A stretch of 54,899 nt of DNA from an uncultured Lachnospiraceae bacterium (GTDB lineage Bacteria > Bacillota > Clostridia > Lachnospirales > Lachnospiraceae), in NCBI GenBank assembly GCA_902761225.1, contig CACWJQ010000009.1, forward strand, positions 1 to 54,899, in the 5' to 3' direction. Both the position numbers and the translations under genes were made by a program. The stretch's first letter is position 1. Each line of letters starts with the position of its first letter. This document shows, piece after piece, positions 1 to 8,686 of this stretch. Under the pieces are notes generated by a model. That model did no database searches, had not been told where the DNA came from, and saw only the letters and a list, made by a program, of their open reading frames with translations.

Positions 1-467
1 ATGCCGAATTTTGTCAGGAAAAAGAATCTCAGGATATTGCCCACCACCTCCATGGTGTTTTCAACCCTGCGGTCCCGTACTCGTTTTTTATTCGCCGCAA
101 GTTTTTTCTGGTTGGCTATCTCCACTCTCAGTCTCTGATACAGTTCATTGACCGCATATCCTTCATCAGATCCCTGATATCTGATGGCTCTCTGACCGTT
201 ATCCTTGTTCTTATATACGACAAAATCTCCGGTCTCACTTTTATAGATACCGAAAGCCCTGGGCTCTTTGATATCTTTCCCTATGAAAAATCGTGTTACT
301 TTCTCGGGCGGAAGCTTATGTGCAGTATACCATTCCTTAAGCTCCTCAATAGTCTTCGGCTGATCCGAAGCGGTGCGGTTTACTGTTGGCATCGATCCGC
401 CGCAATTGGGGCAGTACTTAAGATTATCATCTATAAGCTGGTCACAGTAATTACACTTAACCTTCAT
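1..467 (-). CDS. Zinc-ribbon protein, 3' end outside window
   Basis: The reading frame starts with ATG at 467 behind an AGGAGG ribosome binding site and is still open at base 1, so the C-terminus lies outside the window. The N-terminus carries two CxxC pairs (CNYC and CPNC, about residues 5-8 and 19-22) typical of the short zinc-ribbon found at the start of many Firmicutes membrane or regulatory proteins. The following 90 residues are charged, with a basic stretch and then a hydrophobic run near the cut end that may begin a membrane segment. Its ATG overlaps the stop codon of the PrsW-like gene (ATGA), so the two are translationally coupled. The function is unknown; only the zinc-ribbon is recognisable. 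Confidence 0.7.
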   Translation of the reverse strand, partial: MKVKCNYCDQLIDDNLKYCPNCGGSMPTVNRTASDQPKTIEELKEWYTAHKLPPEKVTRFFIGKDIKEPRAFGIYKSETGDFVVYKNKDNGQRAIRYQGSDEGYAVNELYQRLRVEIANQKKLAANKKRVRDRRVENTMEVVGNILRFFFLTKFG

Positions 468-1246
468 TGATCTGCCTCCTTTCCGCCGGATTTCTTATTG
501 TGGAGCAGATCCGTGACGTTTATCTCAAATCCATCGCCATCCTGTATATCAGTCTCGTGCCATTCGATCTCAGTGTCTTCCTTACGCATTTTTATGAAAA
601 GGGCTACGGATAATGCTGTCATAGCGATCATATATACCGCAAGGATCACATAGAAAGCTATGGTCCCTGCTTTTATGCACATCTCATAAAATCCGTGAAT
701 TGCGATGGGGATCAGAACAGCAATGCAAAGACTCATCTTTTTATTCTTCGCATCATTCTTACTGACAGACACCTTAGCAAGGCCGTAATAGTATCCCATG
801 AACACCGATATGATGATCTGCGCAAATACCGGAAGCAGAAGAGCTGCGGGCTTAAGTGCGGATCCGTATTTTATCACATATACAATATTCTCCGTGATCA
901 GAAATCCCACGGACACCGCAACACTATAGACAATGGCATCGAATGTATAATTGAACTCCTTATTCTTCCATGTAAGGAGCTTAAGCACTATAAATCTTCC
1001 GCCCTCTTCGATAAGTGCGGTAAAGATAAAAGCATCGATAAATGTGTAAAGCAGGATCGATGTTCCGCCGTACGCGCTTTCAAGAAGCTTTAATCCCAGC
1101 GTACGAAGAAGAATGTCGATAAGCATCACCGCTGCTCCGGCTCCGAAAAGTTTCAGCAGCAGGATCGGTGATTCCTTTTCAACGGTGTCCAGTTTCCATA
1201 CCGTAAACAGCAGAACCAGTCCCGGTATAAATGCAAGTGCTAACAT
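464..1246 (-). CDS. PrsW-like intramembrane protease
   Basis: A 260-residue polytopic membrane protein with about seven hydrophobic segments. The arrangement fits the PrsW/CPBP-like family of intramembrane proteases: an EE pair at residues 80-81 in a membrane segment, an FxxxE motif at 115-119 and a conserved HxxxE at 184-188. In the family these residues form the presumed active site; the best-known member, PrsW of Bacillus, cleaves an anti-sigma factor. No sigma/anti-sigma pair is visible nearby, so the substrate is unknown. The start has a good RBS (GGAGG seven bases upstream). It lies 21 bp after the upstream membrane protein gene and overlaps the zinc-ribbon gene by 4 bp, so the three probably form one operon. 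The C-terminal 40 residues are hydrophilic. Confidence 0.7.
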   Translation of the reverse strand: MLALAFIPGLVLLFTVWKLDTVEKESPILLLKLFGAGAAVMLIDILLRTLGLKLLESAYGGTSILLYTFIDAFIFTALIEEGGRFIVLKLLTWKNKEFNYTFDAIVYSVAVSVGFLITENIVYVIKYGSALKPAALLLPVFAQIIISVFMGYYYGLAKVSVSKNDAKNKKMSLCIAVLIPIAIHGFYEMCIKAGTIAFYVILAVYMIAMTALSVALFIKMRKEDTEIEWHETDIQDGDGFEINVTDLLHNKKSGGKEADQ

Positions 1247-1267
1247 TATCTTACCTCCATAAAATGA

Positions 1268-2353
1268 TCAATCTTCCAGATCTGTCAGGACATCATCCCG
1301 ATATACCTTAAGATAATATTCCGGCTCGAACGTTTGGATATGGCCGGTTAATCCAAGACCACATATCCTGTCCATCTCCAGCCAGTTCCTTCTATAGGTG
1401 AACATATCCTCCAGTGTCTTTCCTCCGGGAAGATCACTTTCAGTTATTCCGAAATTCTCACTGAACCAGTCATAGGAAAAAGAAACAAGTTCCGGGTTTT
1501 CCCTTAAATATGCATCTCCGCATATTTCATTCAGTACATCTGCAAACTCTGCCCACCCTTCAGGAAATCCTTCATATCCCCAGACTGTGACTGAATCGTA
1601 TCCTTCACGGGTTTTATAGACTATGTATATCTTAAAGGCAAAATCACCATCAAAATCAGTATCCCGGTTATTCCTTACCTCTCTTGCCGCTTTAAGAAGA
1701 GCGTCCAGCTGCTCCTTCGTAACACTTTCCGGAGAGATTCCGTCCTCTATCGGTATTTTTTCATAATATCCGTATCTGTTTCCATCACTTCCTGCGGGAA
1801 CCAGATACATTGCACTCCCCGGGTATCTTAGACTGTTGCAGACACCCTGATGAACATCTGAAGTGATCACCTCGATGCTGCACAGTTCAATGGGAGTGTC
1901 GTTATATTTTTTTACAGCCATCTTAACTCCTGCCACAGCGCCGATAACTGCTGCCACGGCTGCGATGAGGATGAGGAGTTTTTTTACATGTTTATTTATT
2001 ATCGAAAGCACTATAAAAAAGATCACAGCCAAAAAGGCTGTCACCATAAGAACTCTTAAGAGAGAAAAATCCTTAACGGGTTCAGGGGCGGTATAGGACT
2101 GCGAACCGTCGGTCATGGGATAAAGATGTGTTATCGTCCAGTATAATCCGCTTTCAACCCTGCATTCACCGCCCCAGGACTGAGAATGCAGAGGAAGAAA
2201 ACCGACATATGCACACAGTGATTCGATGATCAGATATATGATGTTTATCCTGAGCGAAAGTCTGATACTGCTAAGGATCACACCCAGTACACTCAGATCC
2301 GTAAATCTGATCCTTGGGTATCTGATCTTTTTCCGATCATTGTTTTCTTCCAT
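1268..2353 (-). CDS. Uncharacterised membrane protein, 361 aa
   Basis: I do not recognise this family. The protein has a short basic N-terminus, a hydrophobic segment at about residues 35-55, two closely spaced hydrophobic segments at about 100-120 and 125-147, and then a soluble domain of about 210 residues that is probably extracytoplasmic. This domain is rich in aromatic and acidic residues and shows no catalytic motif I know. An AAGGGAG ribosome binding site precedes the ATG. It is the first gene of a probable three-gene operon with the PrsW-like protease (21 bp downstream) and the zinc-ribbon protein. A possible 24-codon ORF ends 4 bp upstream of its start. Confidence 0.65.
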   Translation of the reverse strand: MEENNDRKKIRYPRIRFTDLSVLGVILSSIRLSLRINIIYLIIESLCAYVGFLPLHSQSWGGECRVESGLYWTITHLYPMTDGSQSYTAPEPVKDFSLLRVLMVTAFLAVIFFIVLSIINKHVKKLLILIAAVAAVIGAVAGVKMAVKKYNDTPIELCSIEVITSDVHQGVCNSLRYPGSAMYLVPAGSDGNRYGYYEKIPIEDGISPESVTKEQLDALLKAAREVRNNRDTDFDGDFAFKIYIVYKTREGYDSVTVWGYEGFPEGWAEFADVLNEICGDAYLRENPELVSFSYDWFSENFGITESDLPGGKTLEDMFTYRRNWLEMDRICGLGLTGHIQTFEPEYYLKVYRDDVLTDLED

Positions 2354-2357
2354 AACA

Positions 2358-2432
2358 TTACTCCCTTGCGCTACTATATGTATCCCGCGCCTTCATATAA
2401 GCCCCATCTAAAACAATATCTTTTATATCCAT
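2358..2432 (-). CDS. Possible 24-codon upstream ORF
   Basis: An ATG at 2432, preceded by a G-rich stretch (GGGGG about ten bases upstream), opens a 24-residue frame (MDIKDIVLDGAYMKARDTYS...) that ends with TAA four bases before the ATG of the 361-residue membrane protein. The close spacing would suit translational coupling. No homology is recognised and the frame is short enough to occur by chance. Confidence 0.2.
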   Translation of the reverse strand: MDIKDIVLDGAYMKARDTYSSARE

Positions 2433-2497
2433 ATAATACAACCCCCAATGTCCTATATCCATACAGGCGGTGTTCTTCCCTTTATCGTCACAAAACG

Positions 2498-2541
2498 AAA
2501 TGGCTGCCGCACTAAGATTGATAAGTGTGACAGCCATTTTT
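2498..2541. terminator. Intrinsic terminator after nrdD
   Basis: A 9-bp stem (AAATGGCTG with CAGCCATTT) is extended by an inner CACTAA/TTAGTG-type pairing. It lies just past the nrdD stop and has T-rich flanks on both strands. It should end the nrdD transcript on the minus strand. Confidence 0.75.
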
Positions 2542-2557
2542 AGATTCCGGCATTTTA

Positions 2558-4729
2558 TTACAGATGAAGCACTCTTTCCTTGATCTCCTGGGTTCTTCCC
2601 TGGTTCCAGAACTGGGTTCCGATGTAGCCGCAGGTACGTCTTGCAACGTTCATCTTGTTCTGGTCACGGTTTCCGCAGTTGGGGCATTCCCAGATGAGCT
2701 TTCCGTCCTTGTCGCTGACGATCTGGATTTCTCCGTTATATCCGCATACCTGGCAGTAATCGCTCTTGGTATTGAGCTCCGCGTACATGATATTTTCGTA
2801 GATATACTGCATCACGGAAATGACCGCATCGATATTGTCCTGAAGGTTGGGAACCTCAACATAGCTGATGGCTCCGCCGGGTGAAAGTGCCTGGAACTGT
2901 GATTCGAACTTAAGCTTTTCGAAGGCATTGATATTCTCGGTAACATGTACATGATAAGAATTGGTGATGTAGCTCTTATCGGTAACACCGGGAATGATGC
3001 CGAATCTCTTCTGCAGGCATTTTGCGAACTTGTAGGTGGTGGACTCAAGAGGAGTTCCGTAAAGTGAGAACGCGATATTGCTCTCGCCTCTCCACTTCTT
3101 GCAGGCATCATTGAGCTTCTGCATGACCTCAAGTGCAAAAGGTGTAGCGGTAGGATCGGTGTGTGACTTACCTGTCATATATCTGGTACACTCGCAAAGT
3201 CCGGCATATCCCAGTGAAATGGTGGAATATCCGTCGAAGAGAAGCTTGTCTATCTTCTCGCCCTTCTGAAGTCTTGCAAGTGCGCCGTACTGCCAGAGGA
3301 TGGGAGCCACATCGGAAAGAGTTCCCTTGAGGCGGTTGTGTCTTGCCATGAGTGCTCTGTGGCAGAGCTCAAGACGCTCTTCGAAGATGCTCCAGAACTT
3401 ATCGATGTCACCGCCCGAAGAGCATGCGATATCCACAAGGTTAAGGGTTACAACACCCTGATTGAACCTGCCGTAGAACTTGGGAGTCCCGTCCACATTC
3501 TGGACACCGGGCTCGTAGGTAAGGAAGCTTCTGCATCCCATACAGGTATATACATTGCCGCCCTTGAGTTCCTTCATGACCTTGGCTGAGATATAATCGG
3601 GAACCATGCGCTTTGCGGTACATCTTGCGGCAAGTTCTGTCAGATAGTAATACTTGCTGTCCTTGGTTATATTGTCCTCATCGAGAACATAGATGAGCTT
3701 CGGGAATGCGGGGGTGATATATACACCCTTCTCATTCTTGACGCCCTTGATACGCTGCTTGAGCATCTCCTCGATAACGATGGCAAGGTCGTCCCTTGTC
3801 TGTCCCTCAGGAACCTCATCAAGGTACATGAAGACTGTGATAAAGGGAGCCTGTCCATTTGTGGTCATAAGGGTGATGACCTGGTACTGGATGGTCTGCA
3901 CGCCTGCCTTGATCTCATCAAGGACTCTCATCTCAGCGACCTTGTTGATCTCCTCCTCGGTCACCTCTATACCGGCATTCTCCATCTCCTCTTTTACGGT
4001 CTGTCTGAACTTCTCACGGCTTATCTGCACGAAAGGAGCAAGGTGTGAAAGAGAAATGCTCTGTCCGCCGTACTGTGAAGATGCGATCTGCGCGATGGCC
4101 TGGGTGGCAACATTACATGCGGTGGAGAATGAATGGGGCTTCTCAATCATGGTCTCGCTGATGACCGTGCCGTTCTGAAGCATATCCTTCAGATTGACGA
4201 GGCAGCAGTTATGCATATGCTGTGCAAAATAATCAGCATCATGGAAGTGGATGAGACCTGCCTCATGAGCGGCAACGATATCTTCATCAAGAAGGAATCT
4301 CTTGGTGATATCCTTGCTGACCTCACCGGCCATATAGTCACGCTGAACGCTGTTAACAGTGGGATTCTTGTTGGAATTCTCCTGCTTTACTTCCTCATTG
4401 TTGCACTCAATGAGAGAAAGGATCTGCTCATCCGTGGAATTAGACTTACGGACAAGCTGTCTCTTGTATCTGTATGTGATATAGGAACGGGCAACGGCGA
4501 AGGCTCTCTGGTTCATGATCTCATTCTCGACCATATCCTGGATCTCCTCGACAGAAAGAGATCTGGGGATCCTTGAACACTGAGTGAGCATATTGTCGGA
4601 AATGACATCGATCTGCTTCTCAGTCATCCTCTCGGTCTCAATAACACTCTCGTTGGCTTTGCGTACTGCCGCCGTTATCTTCTCAATGTCAAATGGCACC
4701 TCACTGCCGCTTCTCTTGATAATCTTCAT
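2558..4729 (-). CDS. nrdD: Anaerobic ribonucleoside-triphosphate reductase (class III)
   Basis: Reduces ribonucleoside triphosphates to deoxy forms under anoxia using a glycyl radical. The 723-residue protein begins with an ATP-cone (MKIIKRSGSEVPFDIEKIT, roughly residues 1-90), the allosteric nucleotide-binding domain. It contains the catalytic-core segments NCCLVNL and YTCMGCRSF, and ends with a four-cysteine zinc site (CQVC ... CPNC) followed by the glycyl-radical motif RRTCGYIG. The start is ATG at 4729, six bases from a GGGGGA ribosome binding site, rather than the GTG two codons upstream. Its own promoter overlaps a pair of NrdR boxes. The activase gene nrdG, which usually follows nrdD, is absent here: the next gene is an unrelated membrane protein. 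Confidence 0.97.
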   Translation of the reverse strand: MKIIKRSGSEVPFDIEKITAAVRKANESVIETERMTEKQIDVISDNMLTQCSRIPRSLSVEEIQDMVENEIMNQRAFAVARSYITYRYKRQLVRKSNSTDEQILSLIECNNEEVKQENSNKNPTVNSVQRDYMAGEVSKDITKRFLLDEDIVAAHEAGLIHFHDADYFAQHMHNCCLVNLKDMLQNGTVISETMIEKPHSFSTACNVATQAIAQIASSQYGGQSISLSHLAPFVQISREKFRQTVKEEMENAGIEVTEEEINKVAEMRVLDEIKAGVQTIQYQVITLMTTNGQAPFITVFMYLDEVPEGQTRDDLAIVIEEMLKQRIKGVKNEKGVYITPAFPKLIYVLDEDNITKDSKYYYLTELAARCTAKRMVPDYISAKVMKELKGGNVYTCMGCRSFLTYEPGVQNVDGTPKFYGRFNQGVVTLNLVDIACSSGGDIDKFWSIFEERLELCHRALMARHNRLKGTLSDVAPILWQYGALARLQKGEKIDKLLFDGYSTISLGYAGLCECTRYMTGKSHTDPTATPFALEVMQKLNDACKKWRGESNIAFSLYGTPLESTTYKFAKCLQKRFGIIPGVTDKSYITNSYHVHVTENINAFEKLKFESQFQALSPGGAISYVEVPNLQDNIDAVISVMQYIYENIMYAELNTKSDYCQVCGYNGEIQIVSDKDGKLIWECPNCGNRDQNKMNVARRTCGYIGTQFWNQGRTQEIKERVLHL

Positions 4730-4779
4730 GGACACTCCCCCGATACTATACGGTTTATATGTTTTTCAGGCCATTTTTC

Positions 4780-4795
4780 ACATTATATATAGTGT
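4780..4795 (-). promoter_or_regulatory. NrdR box 1 (promoter-proximal to nrdD)
   Basis: The 16-bp sequence ACATTATATATAGTGT is close to the NrdR consensus palindrome. Its start is 31 bp from a second box at 4811-4826, the spacing of about three helical turns known for NrdR pairs. NrdR is the zinc-finger/ATP-cone repressor of ribonucleotide reductase genes; its own gene is not in the window. Confidence 0.8.
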
Positions 4796-4810
4796 AAAAT
4801 ACATGGCCGT

Positions 4811-4826
4811 GCACTACATATTGTAT
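4811..4826 (-). promoter_or_regulatory. NrdR box 2, overlapping the nrdD -10
   Basis: GCACTACATATTGTAT, the second member of the NrdR pair. It covers the -10 hexamer of the nrdD promoter (4820-4825), so binding would directly block RNA polymerase. Confidence 0.75.
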
Positions 4827-4849
4827 TACCCAAAATATTTCAAAGTCAA
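4820..4849 (-). promoter_or_regulatory. nrdD promoter
   Basis: Minus-strand -35 TTGACT (4844-4849), 18-bp spacer and -10 TACAAT (4820-4825). This gives a leader of roughly 80 bases before nrdD. Between this promoter and the glgP terminator (4850-4959) I see only AT-rich sequence. Confidence 0.75.
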
Positions 4850-4959
4850 GATATGGTACCAAATAATAATATAAGAATGACCCGTGTTATTTTTGTGAAA
4901 AGTGTTCAATAACCCGACGAAAGGCGCATGGATACTGGATTTCAAGGGTGCAGGGCACC

Positions 4960-4986
4960 AAAAAACACGGCCGTAGCCGTGTTTTT
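4960..4986. terminator. Terminator downstream of glgP
   Basis: Perfect hairpin with stem ACACGGC/GCCGTGT and loop CGTA, flanked by A6 on one side and T5 on the other, so it can act in both directions. It lies 87 bp beyond the glgP stop. Confidence 0.85.
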
Positions 4987-5001
4987 CAGCATTTTCATGC
5001 A

Positions 5002-5017
5002 CCACTATATATTGTGG
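5002..5017. promoter_or_regulatory. Solitary NrdR-box-like palindrome
   Basis: CCACTATATATTGTGG matches the NrdR box core but has no partner 31 bp away on either side. It lies between glgP and its terminator. It may be an unpaired box, or a short hairpin in the glgP 3' untranslated region. Confidence 0.35.
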
Positions 5018-5072
5018 TAGGCCGCCCCAGGGCTAACAACCGTGTCCCGGAACCCGCACAGATCCTGCGTTT

Positions 5073-7382
5073 TCAGTTCAGATGCCAGATGTCCTCATTA
5101 TACTGTCTTATGGTCCTGTCGGATGAGAAGAAGCCTGCCTTGGCAATATTGACCAGCATCATCCTGCGCCATCTTTCGCGGTCCTCATATGCCGCAATCG
5201 CCTCATCCTTAACCCTGATGTAATCCTCAAGGTCTATAAGGGTCATGAACCAGTCCTTGTTAAGAAGCTCGCTCTTAAGTCTTGTAAGCTTCACCACATC
5301 TCCGATCTTAAGAAGCTGCATGCTTGTGATAAAGTCCACAGCCTCCTTGATGACAGGGCTCTTTCTGTAATGATCCCATGCCACATAATCAGCCTTCCGG
5401 TAATGCTCTATGACCTTATCCGATCCGAGGCCGAATTCGAAGATATTGTCCTTACCCACCAGCTCCGCTATCTCCACATTGGCTCCGTCTGCTGTACCGA
5501 GGGTAACCGCACCGTTAAGCATGAACTTCATGTTGCCGGTACCTGATGCCTCCTTGGATGCAAGGGATATCTGCTCGGAGATATCGCAGGCAGGGATCAT
5601 CTTTTCAGCGTAGGTCACATTGTAGTTCTCCACCATCAGCACCTTCATGTAAGGGTTCACCTCGGGATCCTTACTGATAAGTTCCTGCAGGCAGAGGATC
5701 AGATGGATGATATCCTGTGCGATCACATATGCCGGAGCGGCCTTTGCACCGAAGATGTAGGTGACAGGCCTTACGGGCTTCTTACCGGACTTGATCTCCA
5801 GATACTTGTGGATGATGTAGAGAGCGTTCATCTGCTGACGCTTGTATTCATGAAGCCTCTTGGACTGGATATCGAAGATGGAATCCACATTCAGCTCGAT
5901 CCCTTCCTTCGCTCTGACATAATCCGCAAGCTGCTGCTTCTTGATCTTCTTGATGTTCTCGATATTCTCAAGGACCATGTCATTATCCTTAAACTCAAGG
6001 AGCTTCTCGAGATCATCCGCATTCTTGGTAAATCCCTCTCCGATGGTCCTGCGGAGAAATCCGGAAAGCTCTCTGTTACAGGATATGAGCCATCTGCGGA
6101 AGGTTATACCGTTGGTCTTGTTATTGAACTTATCGGGATAGATCCTGTAGAAATGGTTGAGCTCTGTCTTTTCCAGGATATCGGTATGTATGGCGGCAAC
6201 TCCGTTGATGGAGTGTCCGTAATGGATATCGATGTGTGCCATATGAACCCTGCTGTCATCATCTACTATGGCAACCCTGGGATCATCGAACTTTTCCTTT
6301 GCTCTCTTGTCAAGCTCCATGATATAGGGGATAAGATGAGGCACAACCTGTTCAAGGTAATCCAGAGGCCAGGTCTCGAGAGCCTCTGCAAGGATCGTGT
6401 GATTGGTGTAGGCACAGGTTGCAGTCACTTCCTTGATGGCTTCGTCCATGGAGAAGTGCTCCTCCTCCACAAGGATCCTGATAAGTTCGGGAATGACCAG
6501 TGTGGGATGGGTATCGTTGATCTGGATAGCGGCGTGTTTGGAAAGATCCGCAAGCTCGTACTTCTTATCCTGCATCTCCTTTACAATAAGCCTTGCCGCA
6601 TTGGCGCACATGAAATATTCCTGGTAGATCCTGAGAAGATTGCCGTCCTTGTCGGAATCATCCGGATAGAGGAAGAGAGTAAGGTTACCGGAAACAGCCT
6701 TCTTATCGAAATCGATGCCCCTTTTCACAAGGTCTTCGTTCACGGTCTCAACATCGAAAAGATGAAGCTTATTAACGCCGTTTTCATACCCTATGACATC
6801 TATGTCATACATCCTGGATACGACTTCAAAATCGGCATACTTTACCTTGAAGGATACGCCTGTCTTCCTGAGCCAGCTGTTACTTTCGATCCAGTCGTTC
6901 TTCTCTGCGGTCTGACAGTTATTCCTGAACACCTGCTTAAAAAGTCCGAAATGATAATTGAGACCTATTCCGTCTCCGGGAAGTCCCAGACTTGCGATGG
7001 AATCAAGGAAGCACGCAGCCAGTCTTCCGAGTCCGCCGTTACCCAGGGACGGCTCGGGCTCAACCTCCTCGACAGCACCCAAGGATTTTCCGTTCCTTTC
7101 AAGGATGGCCGAAAGCTTCTCATAGATACCGAGATTGATCAGGTTATTGGACAGGAGTTTTCCGATGAGGAATTCCATGGAGATGTAATACAACTTCTTC
7201 TCTCCGGAGATAGGCATTGATACATCCATCAGAGTCTTTACAAGGGAAAGTATTGCGTAATACAGCTGACTGTCACTGCATTCCGCTATCTCCCTTCCGT
7301 ATTCCTTCCTTGTTATCAGGCTGAGCTGCTCCTCAAGATTCATAATGATAACATCCCTGCCCAGATTGCGATTACTTTCCAT
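5073..7382 (-). CDS. glgP: Glycogen/starch phosphorylase
   Basis: Releases glucose 1-phosphate from alpha-1,4-glucans using inorganic phosphate and a pyridoxal phosphate cofactor. The 769-residue protein has the family's N-terminal [11 protein letters not shown] motif, [15 protein letters not shown] in the glucan/PLP region, and the PLP-lysine segment [15 protein letters not shown] followed by [10 protein letters not shown]. It is slightly shorter than the E. coli enzyme (about 815). The chosen start at 7382 has an AGGAG about 13 bases upstream; Met14 (MNLEEQ) is an alternative with a weaker site. It follows a LacI-family regulator gene by 87 bp on the same strand, suggesting carbohydrate-responsive control. 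Confidence 0.97.
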   Translation of the reverse strand: MESNRNLGRDVIIMNLEEQLSLITRKEYGREIAECSDSQLYYAILSLVKTLMDVSMPISGEKKLYYISMEFLIGKLLSNNLINLGIYEKLSAILERNGKSLGAVEEVEPEPSLGNGGLGRLAACFLDSIASLGLPGDGIGLNYHFGLFKQVFRNNCQTAEKNDWIESNSWLRKTGVSFKVKYADFEVVSRMYDIDVIGYENGVNKLHLFDVETVNEDLVKRGIDFDKKAVSGNLTLFLYPDDSDKDGNLLRIYQEYFMCANAARLIVKEMQDKKYELADLSKHAAIQINDTHPTLVIPELIRILVEEEHFSMDEAIKEVTATCAYTNHTILAEALETWPLDYLEQVVPHLIPYIMELDKRAKEKFDDPRVAIVDDDSRVHMAHIDIHYGHSINGVAAIHTDILEKTELNHFYRIYPDKFNNKTNGITFRRWLISCNRELSGFLRRTIGEGFTKNADDLEKLLEFKDNDMVLENIENIKKIKKQQLADYVRAKEGIELNVDSIFDIQSKRLHEYKRQQMNALYIIHKYLEIKSGKKPVRPVTYIFGAKAAPAYVIAQDIIHLILCLQELISKDPEVNPYMKVLMVENYNVTYAEKMIPACDISEQISLASKEASGTGNMKFMLNGAVTLGTADGANVEIAELVGKDNIFEFGLGSDKVIEHYRKADYVAWDHYRKSPVIKEAVDFITSMQLLKIGDVVKLTRLKSELLNKDWFMTLIDLEDYIRVKDEAIAAYEDRERWRRMMLVNIAKAGFFSSDRTIRQYNEDIWHLN

Positions 7383-7469
7383 ATGCGCTTACCATCTCCT
7401 TTAAGATCACCGGCATATCATCAATTTGCCGGATCTTCCTTCAAAATCTGTCTGATGACCCATCTGCTG

Positions 7470-8465
7470 TCAGGTGAGTACATCCTCGTATCTTACCTGT
7501 ACCAGGCTGTAGGGAACCCTGATGGAGCGTCCGCTTTCACCGCCCATCAGCCTTATGCATTCCCTGAGCGCTTCCTCTCCTATATCGTAAAAATCCTGTC
7601 TGACGGTGGTCATGTTCTTGCCTGCATATCCCATCAGTGTAATGCCGTCGAACCCGCATACCGGATGGAAAACGTTCATGTCCGTGAGCGCCTTCATGGC
7701 TCCTATTGCCATAAGGTCCGATCCGCAGGCTATTATATCCTTGTCCCTGCCGTACTTAAGGGTGATCTCACGGGCGGTCTTCTCACTGAATGCGCCGTTC
7801 ATAACGGTCAGTTCAAAGCCTATCTCCTCGGAAAGCTCCATTGCACCGCGGATCCTCTCCTCGGTAACGTAGCTGTTGGTCCTTCCCGAGATATAGAGTA
7901 CCGAATTGCTGGGACCCGTATTCTCTGTGATGGTCTTACGCAGGATGTCCTTCTGGGCCTGTGCGTGATCCACGCCTATGTTGGAGACATTCTCGCTCTC
8001 CATGGGCATATCCACCACGACCGTCTTGAACTTCTCCCTCTCCACCAGCTGTGTCAGTGCCTTCATATCGCGGTCAAGTCCGCATATTATGATGCTCCTG
8101 ATATTCTGGGCTTCAAGTCTGTGCTCGATCTCCTCCACCTTCATTCCCGCAAACATGGAGAAGAACAGAGGAACCACATCAAGTCTTGCCTCATTGCCTG
8201 CCTTCACGGCACCCATGATGTACTGCATCATTATTTCACTGGAAGCAAGGGTCTGTCCATCGGGATCCGTAAGCACCGCAACACGTCCGGATTGTTTTGA
8301 TGAAAGAGACGCTGCAACCGAATTCGGGATAAAATGCAGCTCCTCGATCGCTTCATTGACTCTTGCGATGGTATCTTCCGATACGCTTGGATATCTGTTG
8401 ATGACCTTGGAAACCGTCGAGACGGCGACGCCCGCTCTCTTTGCCACATCTCTTATCGTAACCAT
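7470..8465 (-). CDS. LacI-family transcriptional regulator
   Basis: A 331-residue repressor-type protein. The N-terminal helix-turn-helix (TIRDVAKRAGVAVSTVSKVIN) and hinge helix (about residues 45-58, HFIPNSVAASLSSKQSG) are typical of LacI/GalR; the rest is a periplasmic-binding-protein-like effector domain. ATG at 8465 is preferred over an in-frame TTG three bases upstream because it sits seven bases from GGAGG. Two LacI-type operator-like palindromes with central CG lie 40-65 bp upstream of the start, suggesting autoregulation. Because glgP follows by 87 bp on the same strand, the likely role is control of glycogen or maltodextrin use, but the effector cannot be read from sequence. Confidence 0.92.
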   Translation of the reverse strand: MVTIRDVAKRAGVAVSTVSKVINRYPSVSEDTIARVNEAIEELHFIPNSVAASLSSKQSGRVAVLTDPDGQTLASSEIMMQYIMGAVKAGNEARLDVVPLFFSMFAGMKVEEIEHRLEAQNIRSIIICGLDRDMKALTQLVEREKFKTVVVDMPMESENVSNIGVDHAQAQKDILRKTITENTGPSNSVLYISGRTNSYVTEERIRGAMELSEEIGFELTVMNGAFSEKTAREITLKYGRDKDIIACGSDLMAIGAMKALTDMNVFHPVCGFDGITLMGYAGKNMTTVRQDFYDIGEEALRECIRLMGGESGRSIRVPYSLVQVRYEDVLT

Positions 8466-8505
8466 CAAAAGCCCTCCTTTGCATATGATGAATGTTCTTT
8501 AATAT

Positions 8506-8529
8506 AAAACGTTTTCGGAAACCGTTTTC
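8506..8529. promoter_or_regulatory. Tandem LacI-type operators
   Basis: Two adjacent palindromes with central CG: AAAACGTTTT (8506-8515) and GAAACCGTTTTC (8518-8529), about 12 bp centre to centre. They lie just upstream of the LacI-family gene and match the general form of LacI/GalR operators. Confidence 0.65.
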
Positions 8530-8634
8530 TACATCGTACTACTATGGAAGGTATTTGTAAAGCAGACAATTGATTTTTCTGAAAATCCATATCCCGGAGG
8601 TCTATTTTGGAGAAGACTGTGGAACTGCGGCATC

Positions 8635-8667
8635 AAAAAAGCCTCCGGCTAGGTATGCCGGAGGCTT
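8635..8667 (-). terminator. Terminator after lipoprotein gene
   Basis: Stem GCCTCCGGC/GCCGGAGGC with a 7-base loop, followed on the minus strand by T6. It ends the tuf-lipoprotein region before the lacI-like gene. Confidence 0.88.
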
Positions 8668-8686
8668 CAATATCATAACTCAGAAA

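Noticed and set aside
4987-5072. Region between glgP and its terminator as 6S, SRP or another known ncRNA
   Set aside because: It is GC-rich and could fold, but none of the conserved words of those RNAs are present.
5703-7220. 505-codon open frame on the plus strand opposite glgP
   Set aside because: It is antisense to a clear glgP gene, has no ribosome binding site and its composition is that of a shadow frame.
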